In this document: piece after piece, positions 1 to 6,492 of the stretch
Position numbering within the stretch: position 1 is the first letter of the stretch
How the letters are laid out: every line of letters begins with the position of its first letter
NCBI GenBank assembly: GCA_001593925.1
Contig: LUCD01000005.1
Location: 1 to 19,576 of the forward strand
DNA: 19,576 nt
Source of the DNA: Candidatus Bathyarchaeota archaeon B26-1
GTDB lineage: Archaea; Thermoproteota; Bathyarchaeia; Bathyarchaeales; B26-1
Direction: 5' to 3'
Position numbers and translations under genes: made by a program
The notes under the pieces: model-generated
What the model was told of the DNA's origin: nothing
The model's input: the letters and a program-made list of their open reading frames with translations, nothing else
The model's database searches: none

Positions 1-696
1 TCGGGGAGGTTAGGGGTTCTCCTTATTATAGTTGGGTTAACATTAATCCCTTTATCCTTTTACGGATTATATGTTCTCGAGTCTAGAGCTATTAGGATCG
101 TTGTACTCATACCTGAGGATGAGGAGTTTGATGTTGAGTGGCAGGGGGGATATTATCGCGGTTGGATTCCGGGTTTCGGTCCGATTTTAATAACTGGTCT
201 TGGGGAGTATCGCCTCACGAAGCCTATAAGGGTTTATGCTGAACATGATGGAGTCTTTATACTTGATAAGGGAGTCACCATGTCTAGTACAAGTCTGCTT
301 AAAGTCTTGCTGGTCATAACCGTGTTTATGCTTCTACTGCTGAGTGGAGTGTTGAGTATGACTCTCCATATTTTTGGGAGGTGGACGGAAAAGATGGAAT
401 CGAGAATGAGGATTTTACTTGAGCTGTTCACATTAGCATTCATAGCCACGATGGTTGCTATGCTAGTTGTGCCATGCTGGATAGACCTAAAACCCGGCGA
501 TGAAGCAATCCTAAGAATAAATAGTTATAGGGAAACTCATGGCAAGATTATAGTTTCAGATGGAGTATTAATGGGTAAGATGAGGATTATTCTCTCAACC
601 CTGCTTGATATCGAAATACTTCTTATAGTGGTACTACTAGGAACTTTAATAACCCTAGCAGGCGTAGCGCTTATTTACAAAAAAGGATCGGCCTAA
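1..696 (+). CDS. Membrane protein of unknown function, 5' end cut by window
   Basis: The reading frame is open from the first base to the TAA at 694-696, so this is the C-terminal 231 residues of a larger protein. An internal ATG at 280 is not needed as a start, because the frame upstream also codes a plausible membrane segment. Four hydrophobic stretches are visible at about residues 4-26, 97-120, 138-160 and 198-225. Between the first and second is a roughly 60-residue polar, beta-rich stretch with several aromatic residues, probably an extracytoplasmic loop. I do not recognise the family and see no catalytic motif. The gene is convergent with the tRNA gene downstream. Coding is well supported by the hydrophobic pattern; function is unknown. 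Confidence 0.65.
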   Translation, partial: SGRLGVLLIIVGLTLIPLSFYGLYVLESRAIRIVVLIPEDEEFDVEWQGGYYRGWIPGFGPILITGLGEYRLTKPIRVYAEHDGVFILDKGVTMSSTSLLKVLLVITVFMLLLLSGVLSMTLHIFGRWTEKMESRMRILLELFTLAFIATMVAMLVVPCWIDLKPGDEAILRINSYRETHGKIIVSDGVLMGKMRIILSTLLDIEILLIVVLLGTLITLAGVALIYKKGSA

Positions 697-749
697 AAAC
701 GTGAAATCCAACGAATAATTGAAGCCAAGCAGAAGGGTAACTATGGATT

Positions 750-767
750 GCCTTCCGGCAGGGAGGC
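750..767. other. Short hairpin between convergent genes
   Basis: GCCTTCC (750-756) and GGGAGGC (761-767) can pair over 7 bp with one T-G wobble around the loop GGCA. It lies 54 nt after the membrane protein stop and 15 nt beyond the 3' end of the minus-strand tRNA. It has no U-tract on either strand, so it is only a possible 3'-end or processing signal. Confidence 0.3.
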
Positions 768-781
768 TCAGCCGCCATGTC

Positions 782-859
782 TGGTGCTCCGGGGGGGATT
801 TGAACCCCCGTCTGCGGCTCGAGAGGCCGCCATACTTGACCGGGCTATACTACCGGAGC
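782..859 (-). tRNA. tRNA-Glu (anticodon CUC)
   Basis: The minus strand folds as a full cloverleaf. The acceptor stem is GCTCCGG with CCGGAGC. The D-arm has a GG-containing loop, and the anticodon stem is GCGGC/GCCGC around the loop CTCTCGA, giving anticodon CTC. The variable region is 4 nt. The T-arm is GGGGG-TTCAAAT-CCCCC, followed by discriminator A and a CCA that is encoded in the DNA. No intron is visible, since the 78 nt fold without interruption. A likely TATA box (minus-strand CTTAATAAG, about 892-900) lies about 35-40 nt upstream of the mature 5' end. Confidence 0.95.
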
Positions 860-891
860 CTTCAAACCTCTAAATCATCAAGTTGTCCTCT

Positions 892-903
892 CTCTTATTA
901 AGT
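892..903 (-). promoter_or_regulatory. TATA-like promoter of tRNA-Glu
   Basis: The A/T-rich minus-strand element AACTTAATAAGA sits at the distance expected for an archaeal promoter giving a leader of about 10 nt ahead of the tRNA. This is inferred from position and composition only. Confidence 0.4.
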
Positions 904-958
904 TAATGTTGGATGTTGCGAAAAATGTGGGTTGCTTTTCGGTTTGTCCCTAGATGTC

Positions 959-1186
959 TCATCCTCTGCCTATGACCTTCGTCGCCGCTATCTTGATGTC
1001 CTCCGCCTTAACGGTTTTTCTACCCGCGTGCATGGCGAAGTCTACTGCTTCCTTCCCTATCTTGACCCCGATCTCCTCGAGGACGCGCGCCATCTCGACG
1101 GCGGCGGACTCGCTCACCCTCTCCGCTCCGGCTTTCTTGCATATCCTATGCATGGCGGCTATGGCCAATTCACCACTCCTTCGCAT
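959..1186 (-). CDS. Archaeal histone (HMf family)
   Basis: The 75-residue protein is a single histone fold that dimerises and wraps DNA into archaeal nucleosome-like fibres. It matches HMf-type histones along its length. The KAGAERVS motif (residues 18-25) carries the DNA-contacting arginine equivalent to HMf R19. HAGRKTVKAEDI (53-64) carries the K-T pair equivalent to HMf K53/T54, and the His and Asp equivalent to H49/D59 at the dimer-dimer interface. The N terminus is about four residues longer than HMf (MRRS). The ATG at 1186 is preceded by GAGAGGATGATC, an acceptable binding site. The gene is divergent from S17e with a private promoter region. Family assignment is firm; the paralog name is not. 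Confidence 0.95.
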   Translation of the reverse strand: MRRSGELAIAAMHRICKKAGAERVSESAAVEMARVLEEIGVKIGKEAVDFAMHAGRKTVKAEDIKIAATKVIGRG

Positions 1187-1230
1187 GCGATCATCCTCTC
1201 AAACTTTTAATCACTTCTTCACGCTTTAGC

Positions 1231-1240
1231 CTTATTAATT
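1231..1240 (-). promoter_or_regulatory. TATA-like promoter of the histone gene
   Basis: The minus-strand AATTAATAAG is centred about 49 nt before the histone ATG. A start about 25 nt downstream would leave a leader of about 24 nt containing the GAGAGGAT binding site. Confidence 0.4.
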
Positions 1241-1310
1241 TTACCTCCTTGAAGGTTCACGCCGCTATCTTCCAGCGTGGCCAAGCGTTTTACCATGTTA
1301 GAATACAGAG

Positions 1311-1320
1311 TTTTAAAGAA
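1311..1320 (+). promoter_or_regulatory. TATA-like promoter of the S17e gene
   Basis: TTTTAAAGAA at 1311-1320 would place transcription start near 1339, a few bases before the 8-codon mini-ORF at 1342 and about 64 nt before the S17e TTG start. Confidence 0.4.
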
Positions 1321-1402
1321 AGAGATAAAAGGGAGATGAAAATGCAAAGATTAGGTGTTACCGCGTAAAAGACGCGGGAACGAGTCCGGTGATGTAGGAG
1401 AG

Positions 1403-1615
1403 TTGGGGAAGGTTCGTCCGGAGAGGGTGAAGAGGATCGCTCGTGAACTCCTCAGATTGTACCCTGACAAGTTTACAACATCGTTCGAGGAGAACAAGAA
1501 GATCGTAGAGTCCCTCGCCAAGATACCGTCAGCTAGGCTGAGGAACAGGATTGTAGGCTACATAACGAGCCAAGTAGCCTTCATGCAGTCTCAAGCTGAA
1601 GAGCAGTCCCGGTAA
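1403..1615 (+). CDS. rps17e: Small ribosomal subunit protein eS17 (S17e)
   Basis: This is a 30S ribosomal protein found in archaea and eukaryotes but not bacteria. From the TTG at 1403 the protein is 70 residues and begins MGKVRPERVKR, the usual S17e N terminus. The conserved LYPDKFT (19-25), FEENKK (28-33) and IPSARLRNRI-GYIT region (41-54) follow. The frame remains open upstream to a GTG at 1355, which would add a low-similarity basic/acidic tail. I prefer TTG 1403 because it gives the canonical start and has GGTGAT at 1388-1393 about nine bases ahead. The gene is followed 56 nt later by a small helical protein gene with its own possible TATA element. Identity is firm; the start is probable. 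Confidence 0.93.
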   Translation: MGKVRPERVKRIARELLRLYPDKFTTSFEENKKIVESLAKIPSARLRNRIVGYITSQVAFMQSQAEEQSR

Positions 1616-1621
1616 AAGCAT

Positions 1622-1631
1622 CCTTTATAAT
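1622..1631 (+). promoter_or_regulatory. TATA-like element before the small helical protein gene
   Basis: CCTTTATAAT lies about 45 nt before the ATG at 1672, immediately after S17e. It would start a transcript near 1652 and leave room for the GGTGGT binding site at about 1660. Confidence 0.35.
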
Positions 1632-1671
1632 CAAAAACCCAATATTTTCATGTCATCATGGTGGTTGAGTA

Positions 1672-2052
1672 ATGGTCTTAGACGAGTACTGTAAGGGCTG
1701 GGCTCTACGTTATATCAGGGAGGCCGAAGCCGAGATCGAGGCCGCCCGAACCTCCCCAAACCTAACGCCGACCCTAATAATTGAGGCTATGAGGAAGGCC
1801 CAAGCCGCCGTCTACTACAGCCTCGGCGACCCCCCATCCGTGGAGAGAATAGTCCAAGAGAACCTCCACGAGGAGAAAAAGATCAAACACCCAGTCTTGA
1901 GACGCCTCGTCGACCTAGAGAAGTCGATAGAACTGGTCTCTAACATGCCCGTTTCATCCGCAGACGACGCCTTAAAAGACGCCGCTGAGATAGTGAAGGT
2001 TGCATCCGAAATGGTAGCGCTCCTCACAGGAGAGAACCGAAAGTCCAGTTAG
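1672..2052 (+). CDS. Small all-helical protein, HEPN-like, function unknown
   Basis: The 126-residue protein is predicted to be nearly all helical, with no membrane segment. Its N-terminal half (RYIREAEAEIEAA, then MRKAQAAVYYSLGD) resembles the helix pattern of HEPN proteins, which bind or cut RNA or partner with nucleotidyltransferases. The RNase-type R-x4-6-H motif of active HEPN toxins is not evident, so a catalytic role is not supported. The ATG at 1672 is preceded by GGTGGTTGA at a suitable distance. It sits between S17e and a MoaD/SAMP-like gene on the same strand, with a 29-nt gap to the latter, so the two are probably co-transcribed. The HEPN likeness is by eye and weak. Confidence 0.7.
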   Translation: MVLDEYCKGWALRYIREAEAEIEAARTSPNLTPTLIIEAMRKAQAAVYYSLGDPPSVERIVQENLHEEKKIKHPVLRRLVDLEKSIELVSNMPVSSADDALKDAAEIVKVASEMVALLTGENRKSS

Positions 2053-2081
2053 GCCGTTTGTATGAGCTGAGCGTGACATAG

Positions 2082-2372
2082 GTGGGATCAACCGTCAAGG
2101 TGAGACTCCTCGGAGTCTTCAGGAAGGCTCTAGGAAAGGAGAGCCTCCAAGTCAAGGTGGAGAGACCACTCTCAGCTATCCATTTGATCCTCAAGGTCGC
2201 CGAGTTCTCCCCGGAGCTGAAGAGGGTACTCATCGACCCGGAGCTCGGAGACCCCCGACCCAACGCCCTCATCCTGATTAATGGTAGGGAGATAAGCGCG
2301 TTAGACGGCTTGGAGACCTTGATCAAGGGCGGCGACGAGGTTGTTCTTATACCCGTAACCCACGGCGGCTAA
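2082..2372 (+). CDS. MoaD/ThiS/SAMP-like ubiquitin-fold protein
   Basis: The 96-residue protein has a beta-grasp pattern. It opens with VKVRLLGVFRKALGK, has NALILINGREI in the middle and closes with GGDEVVLIPVTHGG. The C-terminal Gly-Gly is the hallmark of sulfur carriers (MoaD in molybdopterin synthesis, ThiS in thiamine synthesis) and of archaeal SAMP modifiers. The tail is adenylated by an E1-like enzyme and then carries a thiocarboxylate or joins a target lysine. No E1-like or MoaE gene is in the window, so molybdopterin, tRNA thiolation and protein tagging cannot be told apart. The GTG at 2082 directly follows an in-frame TAG, so it is the earliest start possible. Its 3' end is convergent with the radical SAM gene, 16 nt away. 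Confidence 0.88.
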   Translation: MGSTVKVRLLGVFRKALGKESLQVKVERPLSAIHLILKVAEFSPELKRVLIDPELGDPRPNALILINGREISALDGLETLIKGGDEVVLIPVTHGG

Positions 2373-2388
2373 AACTTAATGGGATCGA

Positions 2389-3582
2389 TCAATCCCTGAG
2401 GAGATGGATGTTGCCTACCCTAACGTTCTTGAGATACTTCTTGGCGGCCCTGTAGCACTCGTAGGCGTGCCTCCTACTCGTCGTCGGCAGGTCGCTCATC
2501 TTATACTGCGGATAGAACGCGAGTAAGGTGTAGGGAATCATCGGGTTCACCTCAGAGATGAACCTCGCTAGGTTGGCGACCTCCTCGGCGTCGACGTAAC
2601 CGGGAACTAGGAGCGTGCTGGCAGTCAACAGTGGAACTTCGGGTCTCCTTTCCAGAAACCTCTCGCCGATCATCCTGAAGTTCTCCAGTATAGCCCCGTT
2701 TGGAACGCCGCATAACGCTCGGTGGAGGTTCTCGTCCCAAGCCTTCAAGTCGAACTTGACTATTCCCCCGCTTAGAAGCGAAATCTCAGCCGCCTCTAGA
2801 GCGAACTCGCGCCTCATGTTACCGTTCGTCTCCCAGCATATCCTCAAGATGCGGCCCTCCCTCCCCGCCTTCTCTAGGGCTAGGCGGCTCGTCTTCAATG
2901 CGTGGGGCATCTGAACCGAAGGGTCTCCTCCGAAGTAGCAGATGCATGAGACATGCCTCTCAACCCTCGACGCAAGGCTCTCAGCACTTACGGAGGGACT
3001 CAGCCTCTGCGAGTTGTAACGGTAATGCCAGTTCTGGCAGAAGAGGCAATCTAGGCTACAAGCTCCATAGAAGACAGCTAGGTTCGAGTATCCGCTCTCA
3101 GGGCCGTCGGCATAGGCGTATTTGGGGTAACCCCTCCCGGTGCAGCCGGGGCAGAACCACCAAGCCACGCAGTTCGTGGGGAGAGGATCATAGTACCATT
3201 CTAGAATTCCCTTTTCAGGGGTCCCTCCCCATCTGACCAGTCGTCCATTCACGTTACCCACCAAACCGCAGAACCCCTTCTCGCCTACCCCTATGACACA
3301 GTCGTTGGCGCACATACCGCACCGGACGCCGTTTAGGCTCCTCGGAGGGGCCGGGGGCAAGCCGAAGGCTTCACGGCTCTCCCTGTGGACCCGTTCGGTT
3401 ACCTCCAGAGCCTCTTCAGCCTTCTCCCTAATACATTCGAGGCAAACCCCTAGCTGACCCGAGATCACGGAGGACCTACGGCCGCAGACCCTACAACTCC
3501 CCAACTTACCCACAAAATAATCTTCGCGGAGACCTATTTTAGTTTCCCTTTCCCCTAAAGGTTTCCTTGAAGAAGGAGCCAA
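2389..3582 (-). CDS. Radical SAM enzyme, AmrS/PflA-like, with N-terminal zinc ribbon
   Basis: The 397-residue protein has the radical SAM [4Fe-4S] motif C-x3-C-x2-C in GACSLDCLFCQNW (C175, C179, C182) and the SAM-binding YFGGDPS (216-222). The order and the upstream RCGMCANDCVI...GFCG block (C88, C91, C95, C105) match the AmrS branch of COG1180. AmrS-type proteins often partner with Memo and AMMECR1, neither of which is here. Two additions are notable: a four-cysteine zinc-ribbon-like segment (C30, C33, C47, C50) and a C138/C144/C147 cluster just before the radical SAM core. The start is uncertain. The TTG at 3582 has no binding site, and GTG 3513 just before the ribbon is possible. The gene follows the isomerase by about 30 nt and probably ends that operon. 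The reaction is unknown. Confidence 0.85.
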   Translation of the reverse strand: MAPSSRKPLGERETKIGLREDYFVGKLGSCRVCGRRSSVISGQLGVCLECIREKAEEALEVTERVHRESREAFGLPPAPPRSLNGVRCGMCANDCVIGVGEKGFCGLVGNVNGRLVRWGGTPEKGILEWYYDPLPTNCVAWWFCPGCTGRGYPKYAYADGPESGYSNLAVFYGACSLDCLFCQNWHYRYNSQRLSPSVSAESLASRVERHVSCICYFGGDPSVQMPHALKTSRLALEKAGREGRILRICWETNGNMRREFALEAAEISLLSGGIVKFDLKAWDENLHRALCGVPNGAILENFRMIGERFLERRPEVPLLTASTLLVPGYVDAEEVANLARFISEVNPMIPYTLLAFYPQYKMSDLPTTSRRHAYECYRAAKKYLKNVRVGNIHLLRD

Positions 3583-3611
3583 AAAGGAGGGGGTAGGAGG
3601 CGGCTTTTAAG

Positions 3612-4430
3612 TCACTTGCCCATCTTGAGAATTATGTCGAGCGCTGTCTTGTTGTCCATCGCTGACTTCAACGGGTGGCCGGGGTAGGGGGGGACCTCCA
3701 CATTCAGGAAGCCGTCGTAGCCTATCTCACGTAAGGCTTCCATAACCTCGGCCCAAGGAATTGATCCTTGGAGTACGGATGTGAACTTCGGCTCAAAGGG
3801 TGCTGGGGTATGGAAACCCTTGACGTGAACGCAGACAATCAGGTCTGAGAGATACCGAATCCACTCTTGCGGGAACCCGAGGAACTGTATGTTCCCAACG
3901 TCGAAGTAGGCCTTTACGTTCGGATGGTTGATCTCCTCTATGAACCTCCGGAACTCCAGAGGGCTGTAGAGGAACTTATTCCAGACGTTCTCGATCCCGA
4001 TCTTGACCCCATAATCCTCGGCTGTGGGAGCGGCCTCAAGTATACTCCTCTTCGAGAGCTCCCACGTCTTTTGGTAGGGAACCTCAGGGACGGCGACCGC
4101 GGGGACGACTAACAGAACCTCAGCTCCAATATCCGCCGCAAACTGGCAACCAGCCTTTATTATCTCGATGCCCTTCTTGCGGGTAGACTCATCTGGACTC
4201 GCAAGGTTATACTTCCAGAAGAGCGCTGTGCAGAGGCTCGGCAGCTCCAAGCCTAAGGACTCAGCCCTATCTAAGATGGCCTTCCTTTCCTTCCTGCCGA
4301 ACTTCAAGTTCTCCTCGTCGAGGTTCAGTTCAACGCCGTCGTAGCCTATCTCCTTTGAGGCTTTGAGCACATCATCGGTGGAGAAGTCGTTGGGGTATAT
4401 CCAAGCGTTCACTCCCTTCTTCACACACAT
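3612..4430 (-). CDS. Sugar-phosphate isomerase/epimerase (xylose isomerase-like TIM barrel)
   Basis: The 272-residue protein belongs to the AP endonuclease 2/xylose isomerase-like TIM-barrel family (COG1082), which interconverts sugars or inositols through a divalent metal ion. Four likely metal ligands fall at the expected strand ends: E147 (GIENVW), D177 (YFDVGN), H202 (VHVKGF) and E245 (NVEVPPY). GYDGVEL near residue 29 is also typical. The substrate cannot be told from sequence. A very strong AGGAGGTGA abuts the ATG at 4430, unusually close. The GTG two codons later (4424) is better spaced and gives MKKGVNAW, so it may be the real start. It lies 17 nt after the Gfo/Idh oxidoreductase gene, a common pairing in sugar or inositol catabolism. 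Confidence 0.9.
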   Translation of the reverse strand: MCVKKGVNAWIYPNDFSTDDVLKASKEIGYDGVELNLDEENLKFGRKERKAILDRAESLGLELPSLCTALFWKYNLASPDESTRKKGIEIIKAGCQFAADIGAEVLLVVPAVAVPEVPYQKTWELSKRSILEAAPTAEDYGVKIGIENVWNKFLYSPLEFRRFIEEINHPNVKAYFDVGNIQFLGFPQEWIRYLSDLIVCVHVKGFHTPAPFEPKFTSVLQGSIPWAEVMEALREIGYDGFLNVEVPPYPGHPLKSAMDNKTALDIILKMGK

Positions 4431-4447
4431 TCACCTCCTATACATAC

Positions 4448-5431
4448 TTATGGTAAGGGCAATTTAACTGGTTTCCCGGTCTCCATAGACTTCATGGCGG
4501 CCAGCGTGAACTCAAGGGTCTTCGCACCCTCAACGATGGGGGTTCTCGTCTCCTTATCATCCCTTATGGCTTCAATCAGGTTCTTGGTCTCTAGGAGGTA
4601 AGTGTCCCTCCTCTCGGAGACCATACGAACCTCGACGGGCGTACTAGTCTTGTACAGTTTCAGCGTGTTAGTGTCGCTCGACTCCATTGTATAGTTTCTC
4701 GTTGCGATTATCCACCTCAGCCACCACTCCGAAGGAACCCCCCAAGTCGTCGAGACGATAGCTCCGAGGGCCCCAGACCTAAACTTGAAGGTGCAGCTGC
4801 TCACGTCTTCTATGGTTAGGTCGGGGACGTCGGTCCAGAAAAGCCTGTTGTTGAACCCGTAAACCACGTCTACCTCTCCGCAGAGGAACCTTAAAGCATC
4901 GTAGAGGTGGGTTGCCTGCTCAACTATCTGGCCTCCGCTCCTCTTCTTGTCCCTCCACCAGGCTCCTCCTAAGTAGTGGCACCAGTACCAGCCTACGGCG
5001 AGCCCTACGTCTCCAGCCTCCCCGTCCTCAATCAGCCTCTTTGCCTCTTCTATTCCGCGTCCAAACCTGCAGTTGTAGCCCACTTGACTTAAAACCCCAT
5101 GCTTCTCGACGGCCCTCACCATCCTCCTAGCCAAATCCATGTTGAGGGCTATCGGCTTCTCGATGAATATGTTGATCCCCTTCTCCGCGGCGACCATAAC
5201 CTCGTCTTTATGGGCGAAGGGCGGTAGACAGATGTAGACTATGTCCAAAGATTCTTTGTCGAGCATCTTACGCCAGTCGGTGTAGGCCCTGCCCCCATAC
5301 TGCTGGGAGAACTCTTTAGCCTTCTCTTCAGATATGTCGGCGAAGGCTACGACCTTAATCTCCTTGAGGGTGCTGAGTCTCCTCATGTGGACTGTCGCTA
5401 TGTTTCCACAGCCGATGATGCCGACTTTCAT
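4448..5431 (-). CDS. Gfo/Idh/MocA family NAD(P)-dependent oxidoreductase
   Basis: Counting from the ATG at 5431 gives 327 residues. The N terminus is a Rossmann fold with VGIIGCGNIA (3-12), and the family motif EKP (91-93) in FIEKPIAL supplies the catalytic-site lysine. HLYD (H175, D178) matches the conserved His-x2-Asp of the substrate domain. The family oxidises or reduces sugars, inositols and related alcohols with NAD(P). An in-frame ATG at 5461 would add ten hydrophobic residues (MFFWWLILDV). I prefer 5431 because the Rossmann strand starts there and GGTGGTTGA lies 11 nt upstream. It is the first gene of an apparent operon with the isomerase and radical SAM genes. The substrate is unknown. 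Confidence 0.92.
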   Translation of the reverse strand: MKVGIIGCGNIATVHMRRLSTLKEIKVVAFADISEEKAKEFSQQYGGRAYTDWRKMLDKESLDIVYICLPPFAHKDEVMVAAEKGINIFIEKPIALNMDLARRMVRAVEKHGVLSQVGYNCRFGRGIEEAKRLIEDGEAGDVGLAVGWYWCHYLGGAWWRDKKRSGGQIVEQATHLYDALRFLCGEVDVVYGFNNRLFWTDVPDLTIEDVSSCTFKFRSGALGAIVSTTWGVPSEWWLRWIIATRNYTMESSDTNTLKLYKTSTPVEVRMVSERRDTYLLETKNLIEAIRDDKETRTPIVEGAKTLEFTLAAMKSMETGKPVKLPLP

Positions 5432-5480
5432 CACGTCCAAAATCAACCACCAAAAAAACATAACCTCTACCTATAAAAAA

Positions 5481-5488
5481 CTTTATAC
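5481..5488 (-). promoter_or_regulatory. TATA-like promoter of the oxidoreductase-isomerase-radical SAM operon
   Basis: Minus-strand GTATAAAG is centred about 53 nt before the ATG at 5431. Transcription would start near 5458, leaving a leader of about 27 nt that contains GGTGGTTGA. A second A/T tract (TTTTTTATAG, 5471-5480) is an alternative. Confidence 0.45.
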
Positions 5489-5733
5489 ATCTAGGCTGAA
5501 CTGAGCCCTCCTCAAACATCTGAAAATCTCCGCTTTAGACATTAACTCGGCTCCTCGACTGTGTGTTGCTGAAAACGGAGTCTGTTGATGCTTCTGTATC
5601 CGCCGCCACCCCTTTTAGGCTTGTGGAGACCCTATTATAAGAAGGTAAGAAGGATTTTTTGCTGGTTGGGGGCTAAGCTAACATTCGGGAAGAACCCCAT
5701 CAACGGTTCCAGCCTTTCCTTATAGGATAATTC

Positions 5734-6042
5734 TCAGCCGGCCTTGAAGCCTATGGCAGCTCCGACCAAGAAGACGCTGGCGAATGGGAGGTTGGCCACA
5801 ATAGGGGTCAGCCAGTGGGTTGCTCCTCCCGAGTTCCCGTACAGTTTCTCTATTGCATCCAAGAGCTTGTCGTAGTTCACGCTTATTACGCCCGTGTGTC
5901 CCAGATATATGAGGGCTAGAGTGAAGAGTCCCATTATAACTGCTACGATCTTCATCATCTTCTTTATGGCGTAGCCTACCACGAAACCCAAGATTCCGCC
6001 GGCGCCCAGCTGGTAGGCAATAGGTAGAATAACCTCACTCAT
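5734..6042 (-). CDS. FUN14 family membrane protein
   Basis: From the ATG at 6042 the protein has 102 residues. It shows the FUN14 pattern: a glycine-rich first helix GFVVGYAIKK (19-28), a second helix of GLFTLALIYLGHTG (38-51), then ISVNYDKL (53-60) and a final glycine-rich helix ending VGAAIGFKAG. The family is known in eukaryotes from the mitophagy receptor FUNDC1, but the role of prokaryotic members is not established. The frame extends upstream to 6183, but that stretch overlaps the neighbouring regulator gene and lacks family similarity, so 6042 is the likely start. A TATA-like element and a 7-bp inverted repeat lie just upstream. Confidence 0.88.
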   Translation of the reverse strand: MSEVILPIAYQLGAGGILGFVVGYAIKKMMKIVAVIMGLFTLALIYLGHTGVISVNYDKLLDAIEKLYGNSGGATHWLTPIVANLPFASVFLVGAAIGFKAG

Positions 6043-6058
6043 CCCTACATCTGCCCCC

Positions 6059-6076
6059 AAAGCCTTTAGAGGCTTT
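6059..6076. promoter_or_regulatory. Inverted repeat at the predicted FUN14 transcription start (possible operator)
   Basis: AAAGCCT (6059-6065) and AGGCTTT (6070-6076) are perfect 7-bp inverted copies separated by TTAG. They straddle the transcription start predicted from the TATA-like element at 6091-6099. That is where a repressor would block initiation. The small winged-helix gene immediately upstream is an obvious candidate binder, but this is inference. Confidence 0.4.
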
Positions 6077-6090
6077 AATAGTCGGATAGG

Positions 6091-6099
6091 ATATAAAAA
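6091..6099 (-). promoter_or_regulatory. TATA-like promoter of FUN14 gene
   Basis: Minus-strand TTTTTATAT lies about 53 nt before the ATG at 6042, which would place transcription start near 6069. Confidence 0.45.
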
Positions 6100-6131
6100 T
6101 TTACTGGATGATGAACGAGGCCGTTCCTCAA

Positions 6132-6437
6132 TTACACCTTCTCTAGTGGACGGATAGCCAACCTGATGAGGTCCACGAGCCACTCAGAGAAGAGGCGGGC
6201 ATTCGCGTACTTCTGGTACTTTCTGCGGTGAGGAATCTTCGAGATCATGTGTAGATCGATCATCTTCTGGATGTAGTACTTGGCAGTCGACCGTGGAATC
6301 CCAGCCTCCCTAGCCAAGTCTCCACTCGTGAAGATCATGTCTAGGCGCGAGTAAGCGGAGATAACGGGCGCCGGGAAGGGCATCGCCAAGTTCACTATCT
6401 TGACCAGTTCCTCGTTTATCCGGGACGTAACAGGCAC
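6132..6437 (-). CDS. Small winged-helix transcriptional regulator
   Basis: The protein is about 101 residues from the GTG at 6437. It contains a winged-helix domain: FTSGDLAREAGIPRSTAKYY forms helix-turn-helix, then IQKMIDLHMISKIPHRRKY forms the recognition-distal helix and wing. There is no ligand-binding or membrane domain. The frame is open to a GTG at 6470. However, a TATA-like element (TTTATAT at 6477-6483) predicts transcription starting near 6454, inside that extension, and GGCGGGGAG precedes the GTG at 6437, so I chose the shorter form. It is transcribed toward FUN14 with an 89-nt gap and may regulate it. The target is not known. Confidence 0.75.
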   Translation of the reverse strand: MPVTSRINEELVKIVNLAMPFPAPVISAYSRLDMIFTSGDLAREAGIPRSTAKYYIQKMIDLHMISKIPHRRKYQKYANARLFSEWLVDLIRLAIRPLEKV

Positions 6438-6474
6438 CTCCCCGCCTCTCGGAGTAAAAATAACCTGCACTTTG

Positions 6475-6484
6475 CCATATAAAG
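6475..6484 (-). promoter_or_regulatory. TATA-like promoter of the small winged-helix gene
   Basis: Minus-strand CTTTATATGG lies in the short gap after the nuclease-like gene and about 40 nt before the preferred GTG start at 6437. Confidence 0.4.
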
Positions 6485-6492
6485 CCTTGCCT

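Noticed and set aside
719..901. 60-codon plus-strand open frame
   Set aside because: It runs across the complementary strand of tRNA-Glu and has no family resemblance.
5432..5461. Upstream ATG (5461) as start of the Gfo/Idh gene
   Set aside because: It adds ten hydrophobic residues before a Rossmann strand that normally begins the protein, and the GGTGGTTGA site favours 5431.
5648..5712. GTTGGGGG...CCCCATCAAC stem as a terminator of the FUN14 gene
   Set aside because: On the transcribed minus strand the stem is followed by an A-tract, not a U-tract, so it does not look like a terminator.
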